32,707 bases of DNA from JABCPE02 sp963530615. GTDB taxonomy: Bacteria; Bacteroidota; Bacteroidia; Flavobacteriales; Weeksellaceae. A program made the position numbers and the translations under genes. Within the stretch, counting starts at the first letter, position 1, and each line of letters starts with the position of its first letter. Shown piece after piece: positions 15,931-25,318 of the stretch. Below the pieces are notes generated by a model. It ran no database searches and was not told the DNA's origin. It was given only the letters and a program-made list of their open reading frames with translations. The DNA lies in NCBI GenBank assembly GCA_963530615.1, contig CAUSDX010000014.1, forward strand, positions 1 through 32,707, written 5' to 3'.

Positions 15931-18714
15931 CTATAATTTCTCAGCGATAAATTTAGCTGTTTTAGATTTTTTATCTTTGGCTAAATTTTCAGGAGTACCA
16001 CTAAAAACTACTTCTCCTCCATGTTTCCCAGCATCAGGACCTATATCTATTACCCAATCAGCAGACTTAATAATATCAGGTTGATGTTCAATGACAATAA
16101 CGGAATGTCCTAAATCAACAAGGGCTTGTAAGGATTTTAATAGTTTATTAATATCATGAAAATGTAATCCTGTAGAAGGCTCATCAAATATGAATAATGT
16201 TTTTTCATTGGTGTTACCTTTTACTAAGAAAGAGGCCAATTTTACCCTCTGAGCCTCCCCTCCAGAAAGGGTAGAGGAGCTTTGCCCCAATTGTAAATAT
16301 CCTAAACCAACTTCTTGTAAAGGTTTTAGTTTGGTTACAATTTTTTCTTCCTTATGTTCAGTAAAAAAATCAATCGCTTCATTGACAGTAAGATGAAGAA
16401 TTTCGGAGATATTTTTATCGTGGAATTTAATGTCTAAAATTTCTGACTTGAAACGAGTGCCATTACAATGCTCGCATTTCAGTTCTATGTCCGCCATAAA
16501 CTGCATGGATACGGTGATAACACCTTCACCCTTGCATTCTTCACATCTACCGCCATCTACATTGAATGAAAAATGTTTAGGTTTCAATCCTTGAGCTTTA
16601 GCTGATTTTTGTTTAGCGAATAAATCACGGATATCATCATAGGCTTTCAGATAAGTAACGGGATTGGAACGAGAAGATTTTCCAATTGGATTTTGGTCTA
16701 TGAGTTCTATATTTTTTATTAAATCTTTAGGGAATTCTACACTATCGTAATCTCCTTTTTTACCACCGATTCCTAGTTGAATTTGAATATCTTTCGTTAG
16801 AATTTCTTTCATTAAAGTAGATTTTCCAGAGCCAGAAACTCCTGAAATGACTACAAAATTTTGTAGAGGAATATTAACATTGATATTTTTCAAGTTGTTT
16901 TGTCTTGCACCTTTGATTAGGATAAAATCTTTTGCCTTTCTGCGTTTTTTAGGTGTTTTGATTTCTAATTGACCCGTGAGATATTGAGAAGTAAGCGTAT
17001 GAGCATTTTTTAACTCTTGGAAATCTCCTGCAAAGACTAATTCACCGCCAAGATATCCAGCTTCTGGACCAATATCTATAATGTAGTCTGCTGCTCGCAT
17101 TACATCTTCATCATGCTCCACGACAATCATGGTATTGCCTAAATCACGCAAACTTTTCAGAACTCCGATGAGGTTTTCTGTATCGCGAGAATGTAGCCCA
17201 ATGCTTGGTTCATCTAAAATATAAATAGAACCCACGAGTGAGCTTCCTAAACTAGTCGCTAAATTTATTCTTTGACTTTCTCCACCTGAAAGGGTATTGG
17301 AATTTCTATTCAGTGTGAGATATCCAAGCCCTACTTTTAGTAAGAATTCGGTTCTTGCAGTGATTTCATAAAGAAGTCTTTTGGCTATTTTTTGTTCATA
17401 ATTATTGAGTTTTATATTTTTTATAATGGGTAAAAACTCATTTAGAGGGAGTTCTATTAGAGATTGGATATTATGTCCATTAATTTTTACCCAAGAAGTT
17501 TCTTCACGCAGACGGAGTCCTTCACAATTAGGGCAATTTGTTTTTCCACGATAGCGAGAAAGCATCACTCTATATTGGATTTTGTATAGATTTTCTTCTA
17601 ACATTTGAAAAAAAGAATCAATACAAGGGAAATTTTTATTTCCATTACCTTTCCAAATCAAGTTTTTCTGTTCTCTATTTAGTTTATAATAAGGTTTATG
17701 TATAGGAAAATCTTTATTTTGTTTAATAAAATGAGCTTTCCATTCTTTCATGGTATCTCCTCTCCAGCAAGCTACTGTATCTTCAAAAAGTGAAAGTTGT
17801 TTATTCGGTATGACTAAATCTTCATCAATACCTATAACTTTTCCATATCCTTCGCATTTTGGACAAGCTCCATAAGGGTTATTGAAACTAAAAAAATGAA
17901 TATTAGGTTCTAAAAAGTCTTGACCATCTAATTCAAATTTATTAGAAAAGTTTTTAATTTGTTGATTTTCGTTATCTTGTTCTTTCAATGAGCAATATCC
18001 AAGACCTTCGTAAAAAGCAATTTGGATAGAATCAGCTAATCTTTGTAAGAAATTTTCATCTTCTTCATAGGTGAATCTATCAATGATTAAATGGATATCC
18101 ATTCCGTTTTCAGGAATAAATCCAAAACTTTCTAAATCCTCTATTCCTGCGATATTTCCATTAATTTCTATTCTGACAAACCCAGCTGATTTTAAGATTT
18201 TTAAGGTTTCATTAAAAGAATTGATTTCATATCTTAAAGGAGCTCTCAAAAGAAATATTTTTCCATTGTTTTTTTTAATGAAATCAATAACATCAGATAC
18301 ATTATCTTTTTTTACCTCTTCTCCAGAAATGGGAGAAAAAGTGCGTCCAATTCTGGTAAAAAGTAACTTTAAGTAATCGTAAATTTCTGTAGATGTTCCT
18401 ACTGTGGAACGAGGATTAGAAGAAATTACCTTTTGCTGAATAGCAATAGAGGGAGCTAACCCCTTTATATCATCAATTTTAGGTTTTTCTAATTTTCCTA
18501 AAAATTGTCTTGCATAGGAACTCAAACTTTCTACATATCTTCTCTGCCCCTCTGCGTAGATGGTATCAAAGGCAAGGGAAGATTTTCCAGAGCCTGACAC
18601 ACCAGTGATAACTACTAATTTATTTTTAGGAATGGTTACATCTATATTTTTAAGATTATTTAGATGAGCGTTTTTTATAAAAATTTCGTTTTTTATGTCA
18701 ATCTTCTTTGCCAT
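15931..18714 (-). CDS. uvrA: Excinuclease ABC subunit A
   Basis: UvrA finds DNA damage and loads UvrB in nucleotide excision repair. The 927-residue protein has two ABC modules: Walker A GVSGSGKS at 38-45 and again at 625-632, signatures LSGGESQR (475-482) and LSGGEAQR (817-824), and two D-loop/H-loop regions. The zinc module of the second half is intact (Cys724, Cys727, Cys747, Cys750). In the first half only one Cys pair remains (Cys284, Cys287); the usual preceding CPxC is replaced by FELDGQDF (260-267). That variant may be normal for this lineage. A TATATTTG box lies 20 bases upstream. Confidence 0.97.
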   Translation of the reverse strand: MAKKIDIKNEIFIKNAHLNNLKNIDVTIPKNKLVVITGVSGSGKSSLAFDTIYAEGQRRYVESLSSYARQFLGKLEKPKIDDIKGLAPSIAIQQKVISSNPRSTVGTSTEIYDYLKLLFTRIGRTFSPISGEEVKKDNVSDVIDFIKKNNGKIFLLRAPLRYEINSFNETLKILKSAGFVRIEINGNIAGIEDLESFGFIPENGMDIHLIIDRFTYEEDENFLQRLADSIQIAFYEGLGYCSLKEQDNENQQIKNFSNKFELDGQDFLEPNIHFFSFNNPYGACPKCEGYGKVIGIDEDLVIPNKQLSLFEDTVACWRGDTMKEWKAHFIKQNKDFPIHKPYYKLNREQKNLIWKGNGNKNFPCIDSFFQMLEENLYKIQYRVMLSRYRGKTNCPNCEGLRLREETSWVKINGHNIQSLIELPLNEFLPIIKNIKLNNYEQKIAKRLLYEITARTEFLLKVGLGYLTLNRNSNTLSGGESQRINLATSLGSSLVGSIYILDEPSIGLHSRDTENLIGVLKSLRDLGNTMIVVEHDEDVMRAADYIIDIGPEAGYLGGELVFAGDFQELKNAHTLTSQYLTGQLEIKTPKKRRKAKDFILIKGARQNNLKNINVNIPLQNFVVISGVSGSGKSTLMKEILTKDIQIQLGIGGKKGDYDSVEFPKDLIKNIELIDQNPIGKSSRSNPVTYLKAYDDIRDLFAKQKSAKAQGLKPKHFSFNVDGGRCEECKGEGVITVSMQFMADIELKCEHCNGTRFKSEILDIKFHDKNISEILHLTVNEAIDFFTEHKEEKIVTKLKPLQEVGLGYLQLGQSSSTLSGGEAQRVKLASFLVKGNTNEKTLFIFDEPSTGLHFHDINKLLKSLQALVDLGHSVIVIEHQPDIIKSADWVIDIGPDAGKHGGEVVFSGTPENLAKDKKSKTAKFIAEKL

Positions 18715-18734
18715 TATTAGAATAAATCAAATAG

Positions 18735-18742
18735 CAAATATA
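18735..18742 (-). promoter_or_regulatory. Putative promoter -7 box of uvrA
   Basis: TATATTTG on the minus strand is a strong match to TAnnTTTG and lies 20 bases before the uvrA ATG. I saw no LexA-like palindrome next to it. Confidence 0.55.
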
Positions 18743-18856
18743 CAGATTTAAGGGATTATTTTGATGATATTTTAATAAAAAAACAAGTGATATTTTTATG
18801 AATATTTTATTTTTTTGTATTGATTAAAAATTATTTTATGATTTTGAATTGAGAGG

Positions 18857-19420
18857 TTATTTCAAGAAATTTTCCAAGATGATTTTTCCTTGTGGAGTTA
18901 AAATACTTTCAGGGTGATATTGAACGGCATGAACATCATACACTCTGTGTTTTAGGCTCATGATAATTCCGTTTTTATCAATAGAAGTAATCTCTAATTC
19001 TTCTGGAAAGTTATCAGGATTTACTGCCCAAGAGTGATATCTTCCCACTTCTAAAACCTTGGGAAGATTATTAAAAATTTTATGCTCTTTGATTTGAGTA
19101 GCTTCCATTGCTACACCATGAAATACACTATCTAAATTCATGAGTTTTCCTCCAAAAGACTCAGCGATAGCTTGTTGACCTAAACAAACTCCCATAATGG
19201 ATTTGGTAGGAGCATAGGTTTTGATAACATCTAACAAAATTCCTGCTTCTTTTGGAATGCCAGGACCAGGTGATAAAATAATTTTATCATACTGAGAGAT
19301 AGCTTCTAATGAAATTTCATTATTTCGGAAAATATCTACTTTTTTACCTACGATTTGTTCTATCATTTGAACTAAATTATAAGTAAAACTATCATAATTA
19401 TCTAAAACTAATATTTTCAT
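18857..19420 (-). CDS. pabA: Glutamine amidotransferase, component II of aminodeoxychorismate or anthranilate synthase
   Basis: This class I amidotransferase supplies ammonia to a chorismate-using synthase. The 187-residue protein has the oxyanion segment SPGPGIP (50-56), nucleophile Cys79 in GVCLGQQA, and His169 and Glu171 in YHPES. PabA (folate) and TrpG (tryptophan) cannot be told apart by sequence alone. No trp genes and no component I lie nearby, so I lean to PabA or a dual-use protein. It lies 11 bases downstream of tag on the same strand, so the two are probably cotranscribed. Confidence 0.88.
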   Translation of the reverse strand: MKILVLDNYDSFTYNLVQMIEQIVGKKVDIFRNNEISLEAISQYDKIILSPGPGIPKEAGILLDVIKTYAPTKSIMGVCLGQQAIAESFGGKLMNLDSVFHGVAMEATQIKEHKIFNNLPKVLEVGRYHSWAVNPDNFPEELEITSIDKNGIIMSLKHRVYDVHAVQYHPESILTPQGKIILENFLK

Positions 19421-19431
19421 TTGCTGAGGTT

Positions 19432-19995
19432 TTATTTTTGATATTTGAAACAGTTTCTTGTATGATTATTGATTAAACCTACGGCTTGTAAATAAGCGTA
19501 AATGATGGTAGTTCCCACGAATTTAAACCCTCTTTTTTTCAAATCCTTTGAGATTTCATCTGATAGTGGAGTATGAATTGGCACTTCTTCAAAACTTTGA
19601 AAATGACTAAAAATCGGCTGATGATTGACAAATTTCCAAAGATAATCAGAGAAACTTCCAAATTCTTTTTGAATTTTGATAAAAGCTTTTGCGTTATTTA
19701 TTACTGATAAAATTTTTAATTTATGGCGAATAATATCTTTATTATTCATCAATTCATCTATTTTTTTATCATCGTAATTTAATATTTTTTCTAAATTAAA
19801 ATGGTCAAAAGCTTTATTGAATGCATTTCTCTTTTTTAGAATAGTAATCCAACTTAGCCCAGCCTGAAAACCTTCTAGAATGAGCATTTCAAATAGTTTT
19901 TGGTCTTCATAAACAGGAATTCCCCATTCATTATCATGATAATCAATATAAATAGAAGAATCACTGCACCAATGACAACGGCTTATATTTTTCAC
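19432..19995 (-). CDS. tag: DNA-3-methyladenine glycosylase I
   Basis: Tag removes 3-methyladenine from alkylated DNA. The 187-residue length fits the family. Zinc ligands match E. coli Tag in position: Cys7 in RCHWC, His20 in YHDNEWG, and His178 and Cys182 in NNHTRNC. The base-binding pocket includes Glu41 in LEGFQAGLSW, and KRNAFNKAF follows as in other members. It is the upstream gene of a probable tag-pabA pair. I could not assign a promoter in the 134-base gap towards rlmH. Confidence 0.96.
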   Translation of the reverse strand: MKNISRCHWCSDSSIYIDYHDNEWGIPVYEDQKLFEMLILEGFQAGLSWITILKKRNAFNKAFDHFNLEKILNYDDKKIDELMNNKDIIRHKLKILSVINNAKAFIKIQKEFGSFSDYLWKFVNHQPIFSHFQSFEEVPIHTPLSDEISKDLKKRGFKFVGTTIIYAYLQAVGLINNHTRNCFKYQK

Positions 19996-20129
19996 GATGG
20001 TAAATTTTATAAGATTTTGCAGTTTAATTGATTGTGAATTTTTTGTAGTATTCTATATGAGGTTTTAATATAGAAAGTTTCTAATATTATTTTGTCAAAG
20101 TTTTTCTGATAGAATAATTAAATGAAAGA

Positions 20130-20603
20130 TTAATCATTATGATAAGGTTTTCCTTGTAAAATAGTAGAGGCACGGTAGATTTGTTCTATAAAAAATAACC
20201 GAATCATCTGGTGGGTAAAGGTCATTTTAGAAAGTGATATTTTTTCGTTGGCTCTTTGGTAGATTTCTTCGGAAAAGCCATAAGCTCCTCCGATTAAGAA
20301 ATTGATTCTTTTAATAGAAGAATTGAGCCAAAAGTCTATTTTTTCAGAAAATTGTCTGCTGGTGTATTCTTTGCCTTTTTCATCTAATAGAACAACTAAA
20401 TCAGAACTATCGATTAGGTTCATAAAACATTTAGCTTCCTCTTTTTTGAATAAGTTTGGAGATAAATTTTTAGCATTTTTAACATCGGGAATGGTGATAA
20501 TTTCAAAATTCCAATGTTTAGGTAGGCGAGTGATATAGTAGGAGATAAGTTGATTAATTTCTTTATCATCTGTTTTTCCGATACATATAAGATTGAATTT
20601 CAT
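20130..20603 (-). CDS. rlmH: 23S rRNA pseudouridine-1915 N3-methyltransferase
   Basis: RlmH methylates pseudouridine 1915 in helix 69 of 23S rRNA on assembled ribosomes. The 157-residue SPOUT protein has the SAM-binding knot with LIGGAYGFSEE (about residues 103-113) and the conserved C-terminus RLFFIEQIYRAS...YHND. Length and ends match the family. A TATCTTTG box (minus strand, 20623-20630) lies 19 bases upstream, so it is probably its own transcription unit, back to back with the BrkB gene. Confidence 0.96.
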   Translation of the reverse strand: MKFNLICIGKTDDKEINQLISYYITRLPKHWNFEIITIPDVKNAKNLSPNLFKKEEAKCFMNLIDSSDLVVLLDEKGKEYTSRQFSEKIDFWLNSSIKRINFLIGGAYGFSEEIYQRANEKISLSKMTFTHQMIRLFFIEQIYRASTILQGKPYHND

Positions 20604-20622
20604 ACTTTCTATTTTGTTTCAG

Positions 20623-20630
20623 CAAAGATA
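20623..20630 (-). promoter_or_regulatory. Putative promoter -7 box of rlmH
   Basis: TATCTTTG on the minus strand fits TAnnTTTG and lies 19 bases before the rlmH ATG. Confidence 0.5.
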
Positions 20631-20748
20631 AAAATATATGAGGAGAAATACCATAAAATGCAAATAAGCCCTTTTTTGTCAGGTTTAAGCCTATCCCAAG
20701 AAGTTGAGATTGAAATAATAGAGTTAAAGTAATGAGAATAAAAATTAT

Positions 20749-20756
20749 TACCTTTG
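20749..20756 (+). promoter_or_regulatory. Putative promoter -7 box of the BrkB-family gene
   Basis: TACCTTTG fits TAnnTTTG and lies 19 bases before the first ATG of the BrkB-family gene. Confidence 0.5.
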
Positions 20757-20775
20757 CTATAAATACAATTACTTT

Positions 20776-21699
20776 ATGCTTATGAAAATATCCAAAACAT
20801 TTGATAAAATTCGTGTTTTTTTAGATGATATTCATATTCCTGTGCTTGATATCTCTCTTTGGGGGTTGTTAGAAATTTATGTCGGAGGGTTATTTAAAAA
20901 TCAGATTATCAAACAGGCAGCGAGTATTTCTTGGAATTTCTTTTTTAGTTTATTTCCTTTTATTTTGTTTTTATTGTCTATTTTGCCTTATTTTCCACAT
21001 TATAATGAGGTATATGATTATATCTTTAATGTGTTTTTGCCTCGTATTTTACCAGATAATATTCAAGAAGATATTACTATTTATATAGAAGGTACGATAA
21101 CTCCAAAGATTATGGAGATTAGTAAATGGACGATACTTTTGGTGCTGTTTTTTGCAACGAATGGCACTTATTCTATGATTAATGGATTTAATGAAAATAC
21201 CGATGACCAAAGGGGATTTTTGAAAGAGTATATCATGGCTTTTTTTATCACATTAGCTTTTACATCTGCTATAATTTTAACAATTTTAGGGATTTATTAT
21301 GGGGAATTAGTGTTAGGATTACTTATGCCAGAATATAGGGATAATTGGTTAGCCCATAATTTAACATCAATCATTAGTTATATTTCTTTCCCAATATTTT
21401 ATGCTGGGGTGCTATCGTTATTTTATTGGGTTGGGACAGTTAGAATGACCAAGTTTATCCAAGTGATACCAGGCACTATTTTAACGACAATATTATTTAT
21501 GATTACTACCTATATATTTGCAATTTATGTAGGTAAATTTGCCCGATATAATATGCTTTATGGGTCCATCGGTTCCGTTATTTTATTGATGATTTGGGTT
21601 GAGGTTAATGTAGCTTTAATTTTATTCGGAAATGAATTGAACTTAGCAATAAAGAAAATACATTCGGAGAAAATTCGGAGAAATTCTATTTGTTTATAA
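20776..21699 (+). CDS. YihY/BrkB family inner-membrane protein
   Basis: This 307-residue membrane protein of the YihY/BrkB family has about six membrane segments. Features seen are the amphipathic first part with QAASISWNFFFSLFPFILFLLS (about 47-68), a WTILLVLFFATNGTYSMINGFN block (about 117-138) and a final GSIGSVILLMIWVEVNVALILFGNELN segment, all typical of the family. The molecular function is not established; the old ribonuclease BN label belongs to a different protein. Two in-frame ATGs (20776, 20782) are possible starts. It converges with nhaA and shares a bidirectional terminator. Confidence 0.9.
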   Translation: MLMKISKTFDKIRVFLDDIHIPVLDISLWGLLEIYVGGLFKNQIIKQAASISWNFFFSLFPFILFLLSILPYFPHYNEVYDYIFNVFLPRILPDNIQEDITIYIEGTITPKIMEISKWTILLVLFFATNGTYSMINGFNENTDDQRGFLKEYIMAFFITLAFTSAIILTILGIYYGELVLGLLMPEYRDNWLAHNLTSIISYISFPIFYAGVLSLFYWVGTVRMTKFIQVIPGTILTTILFMITTYIFAIYVGKFARYNMLYGSIGSVILLMIWVEVNVALILFGNELNLAIKKIHSEKIRRNSICL

Positions 21700-21705
21700 A
21701 GAAAA

Positions 21706-21740
21706 ATAATCCCCACAGAGAAAATTTCTGTGGGGGATTT
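21706..21740. terminator. Bidirectional terminator between the BrkB gene and nhaA
   Basis: AATCCCCACAGA (21708-21719) pairs with TCTGTGGGG(G)ATT (21727-21739) with one bulged G. It is the most GC-rich hairpin in the area, flanked by A and T tracts that suit termination from both sides. Confidence 0.88.
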
Positions 21741-21744
21741 TATA

Positions 21745-22893
21745 TTAATTACTATTTTTCTTAGCAATATATTTTAAACATAAATAACCTAATAATCCTG
21801 CTAATATTGATGCAACTAAAATAGCAAATTTAGCTTGGTCTTGTAGATTGATTTCTTTATAAGAAAGTAAAGTAATGAAAATCGACATGGTAAATCCTAT
21901 TCCTGCTAATAGACCAACGCCTAACATGTGGCTCCAAGTACTTTTATCAGGTAGGCTACTGATTTTTAGTTTTATTGCAATAAAAGAAAATAAATTAACT
22001 CCAATAAGTTTGCCTAATACAAGCCCCAAAATAATACCATAACCTAAACTTGAAAATAGTCCATCTACCATTCCTTCCTTGAAAGTAATATTGGTGTTTG
22101 CTAGAGCGAATATTGGGATGATGATATAACTGACAGGAGTTTGTAAAGTATGTTCTAACTTTTCTAAAGGAGAGTTTTCATTCTCAGTATTTTTAGAATT
22201 TGGAATCATAAAAGCCAATAAAACTCCAGCAATAGTAGCATGAATACCAGAATGATGCATGAAATACCATAAAGCTATTCCTGGGATTAAATAGAAAATA
22301 TATTTTCTCACATTGAAATAGTTTAGAATTGCTAGAAAGGTAATAATTCCACCGCTATACAAGAGATAATTCCATTCAATGGTATCGGTATAAAAAATAG
22401 CAATGACAATAATAGCTCCTAAATCATCTACAATTGCTAATGCAGATAGAAATACTTTCACAGCTGTTGGAACACTTTTTCCTAACATAGAAACTATAGC
22501 TAATGAGAAGGCAATGTCAGTTGCCATAGGGATAGCCCAGCCTTTATCAAAATGAGTTCCATTATTGAATAAGGTGAAAATCATGGCAGGAACTATCATT
22601 CCTCCAATAGCTGCAAAAATCGGTAAAGATGCATTTTTAAAGCTAGAAAGTTCGCCTCCCAGCATTTCTCGTTTAATTTCTAAACCTACTAAGAGGAAAA
22701 AAATTGCCATTAAGCCGTCGTTAATCCATACTTCCACAGAATAAATTCCTAGTGGATAATGTAAAAAACTCTGAAAAATTTCTGCATTTGAAGAATTAGC
22801 AATGATTAAAGAGATAATAACGCATAATATTAACAAAATACCAGAAGATTGGCTATTGGTAAGAAAGTGCTTGAAAAGTTTAGTAATATTCAT
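21745..22893 (-). CDS. nhaA: Na+/H+ antiporter NhaA
   Basis: NhaA exchanges external protons for internal sodium across the inner membrane and helps control pH and sodium. The 382-residue protein has about 12 membrane segments. It has the conserved IPMATDIAFSL block (121-131) and the ion-binding Asp156-Asp157 in AIVDDLGAI, matching the essential Asp pair of the E. coli protein. The GIHATIAGVLLAF segment lies near residues 216-228. It is probably transcribed alone from a minus-strand TACATTTG box at 22965-22972, with a terminator shared with the BrkB gene. Confidence 0.95.
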   Translation of the reverse strand: MNITKLFKHFLTNSQSSGILLILCVIISLIIANSSNAEIFQSFLHYPLGIYSVEVWINDGLMAIFFLLVGLEIKREMLGGELSSFKNASLPIFAAIGGMIVPAMIFTLFNNGTHFDKGWAIPMATDIAFSLAIVSMLGKSVPTAVKVFLSALAIVDDLGAIIVIAIFYTDTIEWNYLLYSGGIITFLAILNYFNVRKYIFYLIPGIALWYFMHHSGIHATIAGVLLAFMIPNSKNTENENSPLEKLEHTLQTPVSYIIIPIFALANTNITFKEGMVDGLFSSLGYGIILGLVLGKLIGVNLFSFIAIKLKISSLPDKSTWSHMLGVGLLAGIGFTMSIFITLLSYKEINLQDQAKFAILVASILAGLLGYLCLKYIAKKNSN

Positions 22894-22964
22894 TTAGATA
22901 TAATTTTTTTGAAATTTTTAGTGAGAAAATAAGTATTCTATTTTTAGAATTTACATAGGGTTTG

Positions 22965-22972
22965 CAAATGTA
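22965..22972 (-). promoter_or_regulatory. Putative promoter -7 box of nhaA
   Basis: TACATTTG on the minus strand fits TAnnTTTG and sits between the end of the RSH gene and nhaA, leaving a leader of about 70 bases. Confidence 0.45.
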
Positions 22973-22986
22973 AGGAATTTTCTTGA

Positions 22987-25185
22987 CTATAATCTTCTGA
23001 GGCTTAAAATACCAGTTATTCCTCTGAGCTGACTAAGAACTTCTTCTAATTGCTGTTTATTTTTTACTTCCAAAGTAATATTTCCTATGAAAATTCCATC
23101 AATAGAGCTAAGGGAGATACTTTTCATATCAATATTCATATTTTTAGAGATTACAGATGAAATGTCATTGATGACTCCCAGTCTATCCATTCCTTGGATT
23201 TCAATTTTAACATTATTGATAAACCTCTCAGAGTTTACCCATTTAGCAAGCATAATTCGGTAGTCATAATTTGCACGGAGATTGATGGAATTAGGACAAT
23301 TTTCATTATGAACCTTAATCCCTTCATTAATGGTTAAAAAACCAAAAATTTTATCACCAGGGATTACCGAACAGCATTTTGCAAAACTATAATTAAGTTT
23401 TTCTTCATTACGACCAAAAACAATAAGGTCTAAATCAGATTTTTGGGTTTCTATAAATTCGTTTTTTTTCTTCAATAAACTTTGAAAAATATTTTTAAAA
23501 ATACTTTTCTTGCTATCAGAATATCTTTTTAAGTCAGAGGTATCTAAAGTATTATCATAGAATTTAAGGAATAATTCTTGTGAAGTTTTTAGATTAAAAT
23601 ATTTTTGAATATTATTGATTTCATCTTCGGAAAAATTGATTTTGGCATGTCTGAGTTTCCTTTGTAAAATTTCTTTTCCCTCAGTTGCTTTTTCATTTTT
23701 ATCAGAATTGAGGGCGGCTTTTATTCTTGATTTCGCTTTAGAAGTGATTACAAAATCTAGCCAATCTTTTTTAGGTTTTTGCTTGGGAGATGTTATAATA
23801 TCTATTTGGTCGCCATTTTTTAGAACATAGCTGATAGGCATTAGTTTTCCATTAATTTTTGCACCAGAACATTGTTCACCCAATTGGCTGTGGACACAAT
23901 AGGCAAAATCTAATACGGTAGCTCCTTTGGGGAGTATTTTAACATCACCCTTTGGCGTGAAAATAAACACCTCTTTGGCATAAAGATTAAGTTTAATATT
24001 ATCTAAAAGTTCAGAAGTAGAGAGAGAATGTTGGTTTTCTAAGACTTCACGAATTTGGAGAACCCATTGTTCAAAATTTTTATCATCAGAGTTTTGGTTA
24101 AAACCTTCTTTATATTTATAATGTGCAGCGACACCTCTTTCTGCAATTTCATCCATTCGTTCGCTACGGATTTGGACTTCTACCCACTTATTATCAGGTC
24201 CGAGAATTGTTAAATGCAAACTTTCGTAGCCTGTTGATTTAGGTTGGCTAATCCAGTCTCTCATTCTGGAAGGATTACTTTGGTATAAATCTGTAACAAT
24301 AGAATAAATTTTCCATGCCAAGAATTTTTCGTTCTTTGCATCAGATTTATAAATAATTCTAATGGCATAATTGTCATAAACCTCTTCAAAAGGGATATTT
24401 TGCTTTAATATTTTCCTGTAAATGGAGCTGATGGACTTTGCTCTTCCTTTGATTTTGAAATTTAGTCCTTCTTCTTCGAGTTTTTCAGAAACTAATTGTA
24501 TAAACTTTTGTACATATTGCTCTCTTTTTTCTTTAGCTACAATGAGTTTTTCAGAAATTTCGTTATAAATTTCGGGGAAATTATATTTTAGCGATAAATC
24601 TTCTAACTCAGATTTAATATTGTAAAAACCCAAACGATGAGCTAATGGAACATAGATATAAACGGTTTCTGCTGCAATTTTTTTTTGCTTATCAGGTTGC
24701 ATACTATCTAGCGTTCTCATGTTGTGGAGTCTATCTGCAATTTTAATAAGAATGACCCTGAAATCATTAGATAAGGTTAAAAGTAATTTTCTGTAATTTT
24801 CAGACTGAACGGAGACATTCTGGTTATTCATTACCGAGATTTTCGTTAGTCCATTTACAATATCTGCAACTTTTTTACTGAAAATTTTTTCTAAATCTTC
24901 GTAGGTGTAATCGCTATCCTCTATCACATCATGGAGTAAGGCACAAGCGATGCTCGTAGCACCTAACCCTAATTCATTTGCTACAATTTTTGCTACAGCA
25001 ATAGGATGGAAGATATAAGGCTCTCCAGACTTTCGGCGTTGGTCTTTATGAGCATCTAAGGCAATTTCAAATGCTTTTTTAATAAATTCTAATTGCTCAT
25101 CATTGAGTTTTCGATAGGTGTGATGGATTAAATCATTAAACTGAGCGAAAATTTCTTCCTTTTCTTTTTCCAAATTTATTGCCAT
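22987..25185 (-). CDS. Bifunctional (p)ppGpp synthetase/hydrolase (RSH)
   Basis: This RelA/SpoT homologue makes and degrades the stringent-response alarmone (p)ppGpp. The 732-residue protein has an intact HD hydrolase domain (His46, His60, His85-Asp86 in LLHDVIED). A synthetase domain follows with STGYESLHLT and EVQIRSERMDEIAE (about 318-350). Then come a TGS domain (about 400-465), a conserved CC...HNENCPN zinc-finger-like segment (about 612-638) and a C-terminal ACT domain (about 660-732). The intact HD residues favour a bifunctional Rel rather than a synthetase-only RelA. It is likely the main RSH of the cell. Gene names rel, relA and spoT are all used for this group. Confidence 0.95.
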   Translation of the reverse strand: MAINLEKEKEEIFAQFNDLIHHTYRKLNDEQLEFIKKAFEIALDAHKDQRRKSGEPYIFHPIAVAKIVANELGLGATSIACALLHDVIEDSDYTYEDLEKIFSKKVADIVNGLTKISVMNNQNVSVQSENYRKLLLTLSNDFRVILIKIADRLHNMRTLDSMQPDKQKKIAAETVYIYVPLAHRLGFYNIKSELEDLSLKYNFPEIYNEISEKLIVAKEKREQYVQKFIQLVSEKLEEEGLNFKIKGRAKSISSIYRKILKQNIPFEEVYDNYAIRIIYKSDAKNEKFLAWKIYSIVTDLYQSNPSRMRDWISQPKSTGYESLHLTILGPDNKWVEVQIRSERMDEIAERGVAAHYKYKEGFNQNSDDKNFEQWVLQIREVLENQHSLSTSELLDNIKLNLYAKEVFIFTPKGDVKILPKGATVLDFAYCVHSQLGEQCSGAKINGKLMPISYVLKNGDQIDIITSPKQKPKKDWLDFVITSKAKSRIKAALNSDKNEKATEGKEILQRKLRHAKINFSEDEINNIQKYFNLKTSQELFLKFYDNTLDTSDLKRYSDSKKSIFKNIFQSLLKKKNEFIETQKSDLDLIVFGRNEEKLNYSFAKCCSVIPGDKIFGFLTINEGIKVHNENCPNSINLRANYDYRIMLAKWVNSERFINNVKIEIQGMDRLGVINDISSVISKNMNIDMKSISLSSIDGIFIGNITLEVKNKQQLEEVLSQLRGITGILSLRRL

Positions 25186-25284
25186 AATCCTAAATTTATT
25201 TTTACGAAACTAAATAAAATAAATGGTTTTTCAAAGAAAATTATGAAATCTCATAAAACAATAAAAAAGCTATTGTCTTTTTCG

Positions 25285-25292
25285 TATTTTTG
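25285..25292 (+). promoter_or_regulatory. Putative promoter -7 box of the 78-residue gene
   Basis: TATTTTTG followed by CAAG fits TAnnTTTG and lies 26 bases before the ATG at 25319. It is divergent from the RSH gene. Confidence 0.55.
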
Positions 25293-25318
25293 CAAGTCCT
25301 TAGTTAAATTTAAATATC

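Noticed and set aside
18071..18376. 101-codon open frame opposite uvrA
   Set aside because: It lies entirely antisense to conserved uvrA sequence and has no recognisable protein features.
20550..20732. 60-codon open frame between rlmH and the BrkB gene
   Set aside because: It overlaps the start of rlmH on the other strand, contains the rlmH promoter box, and has no family features.
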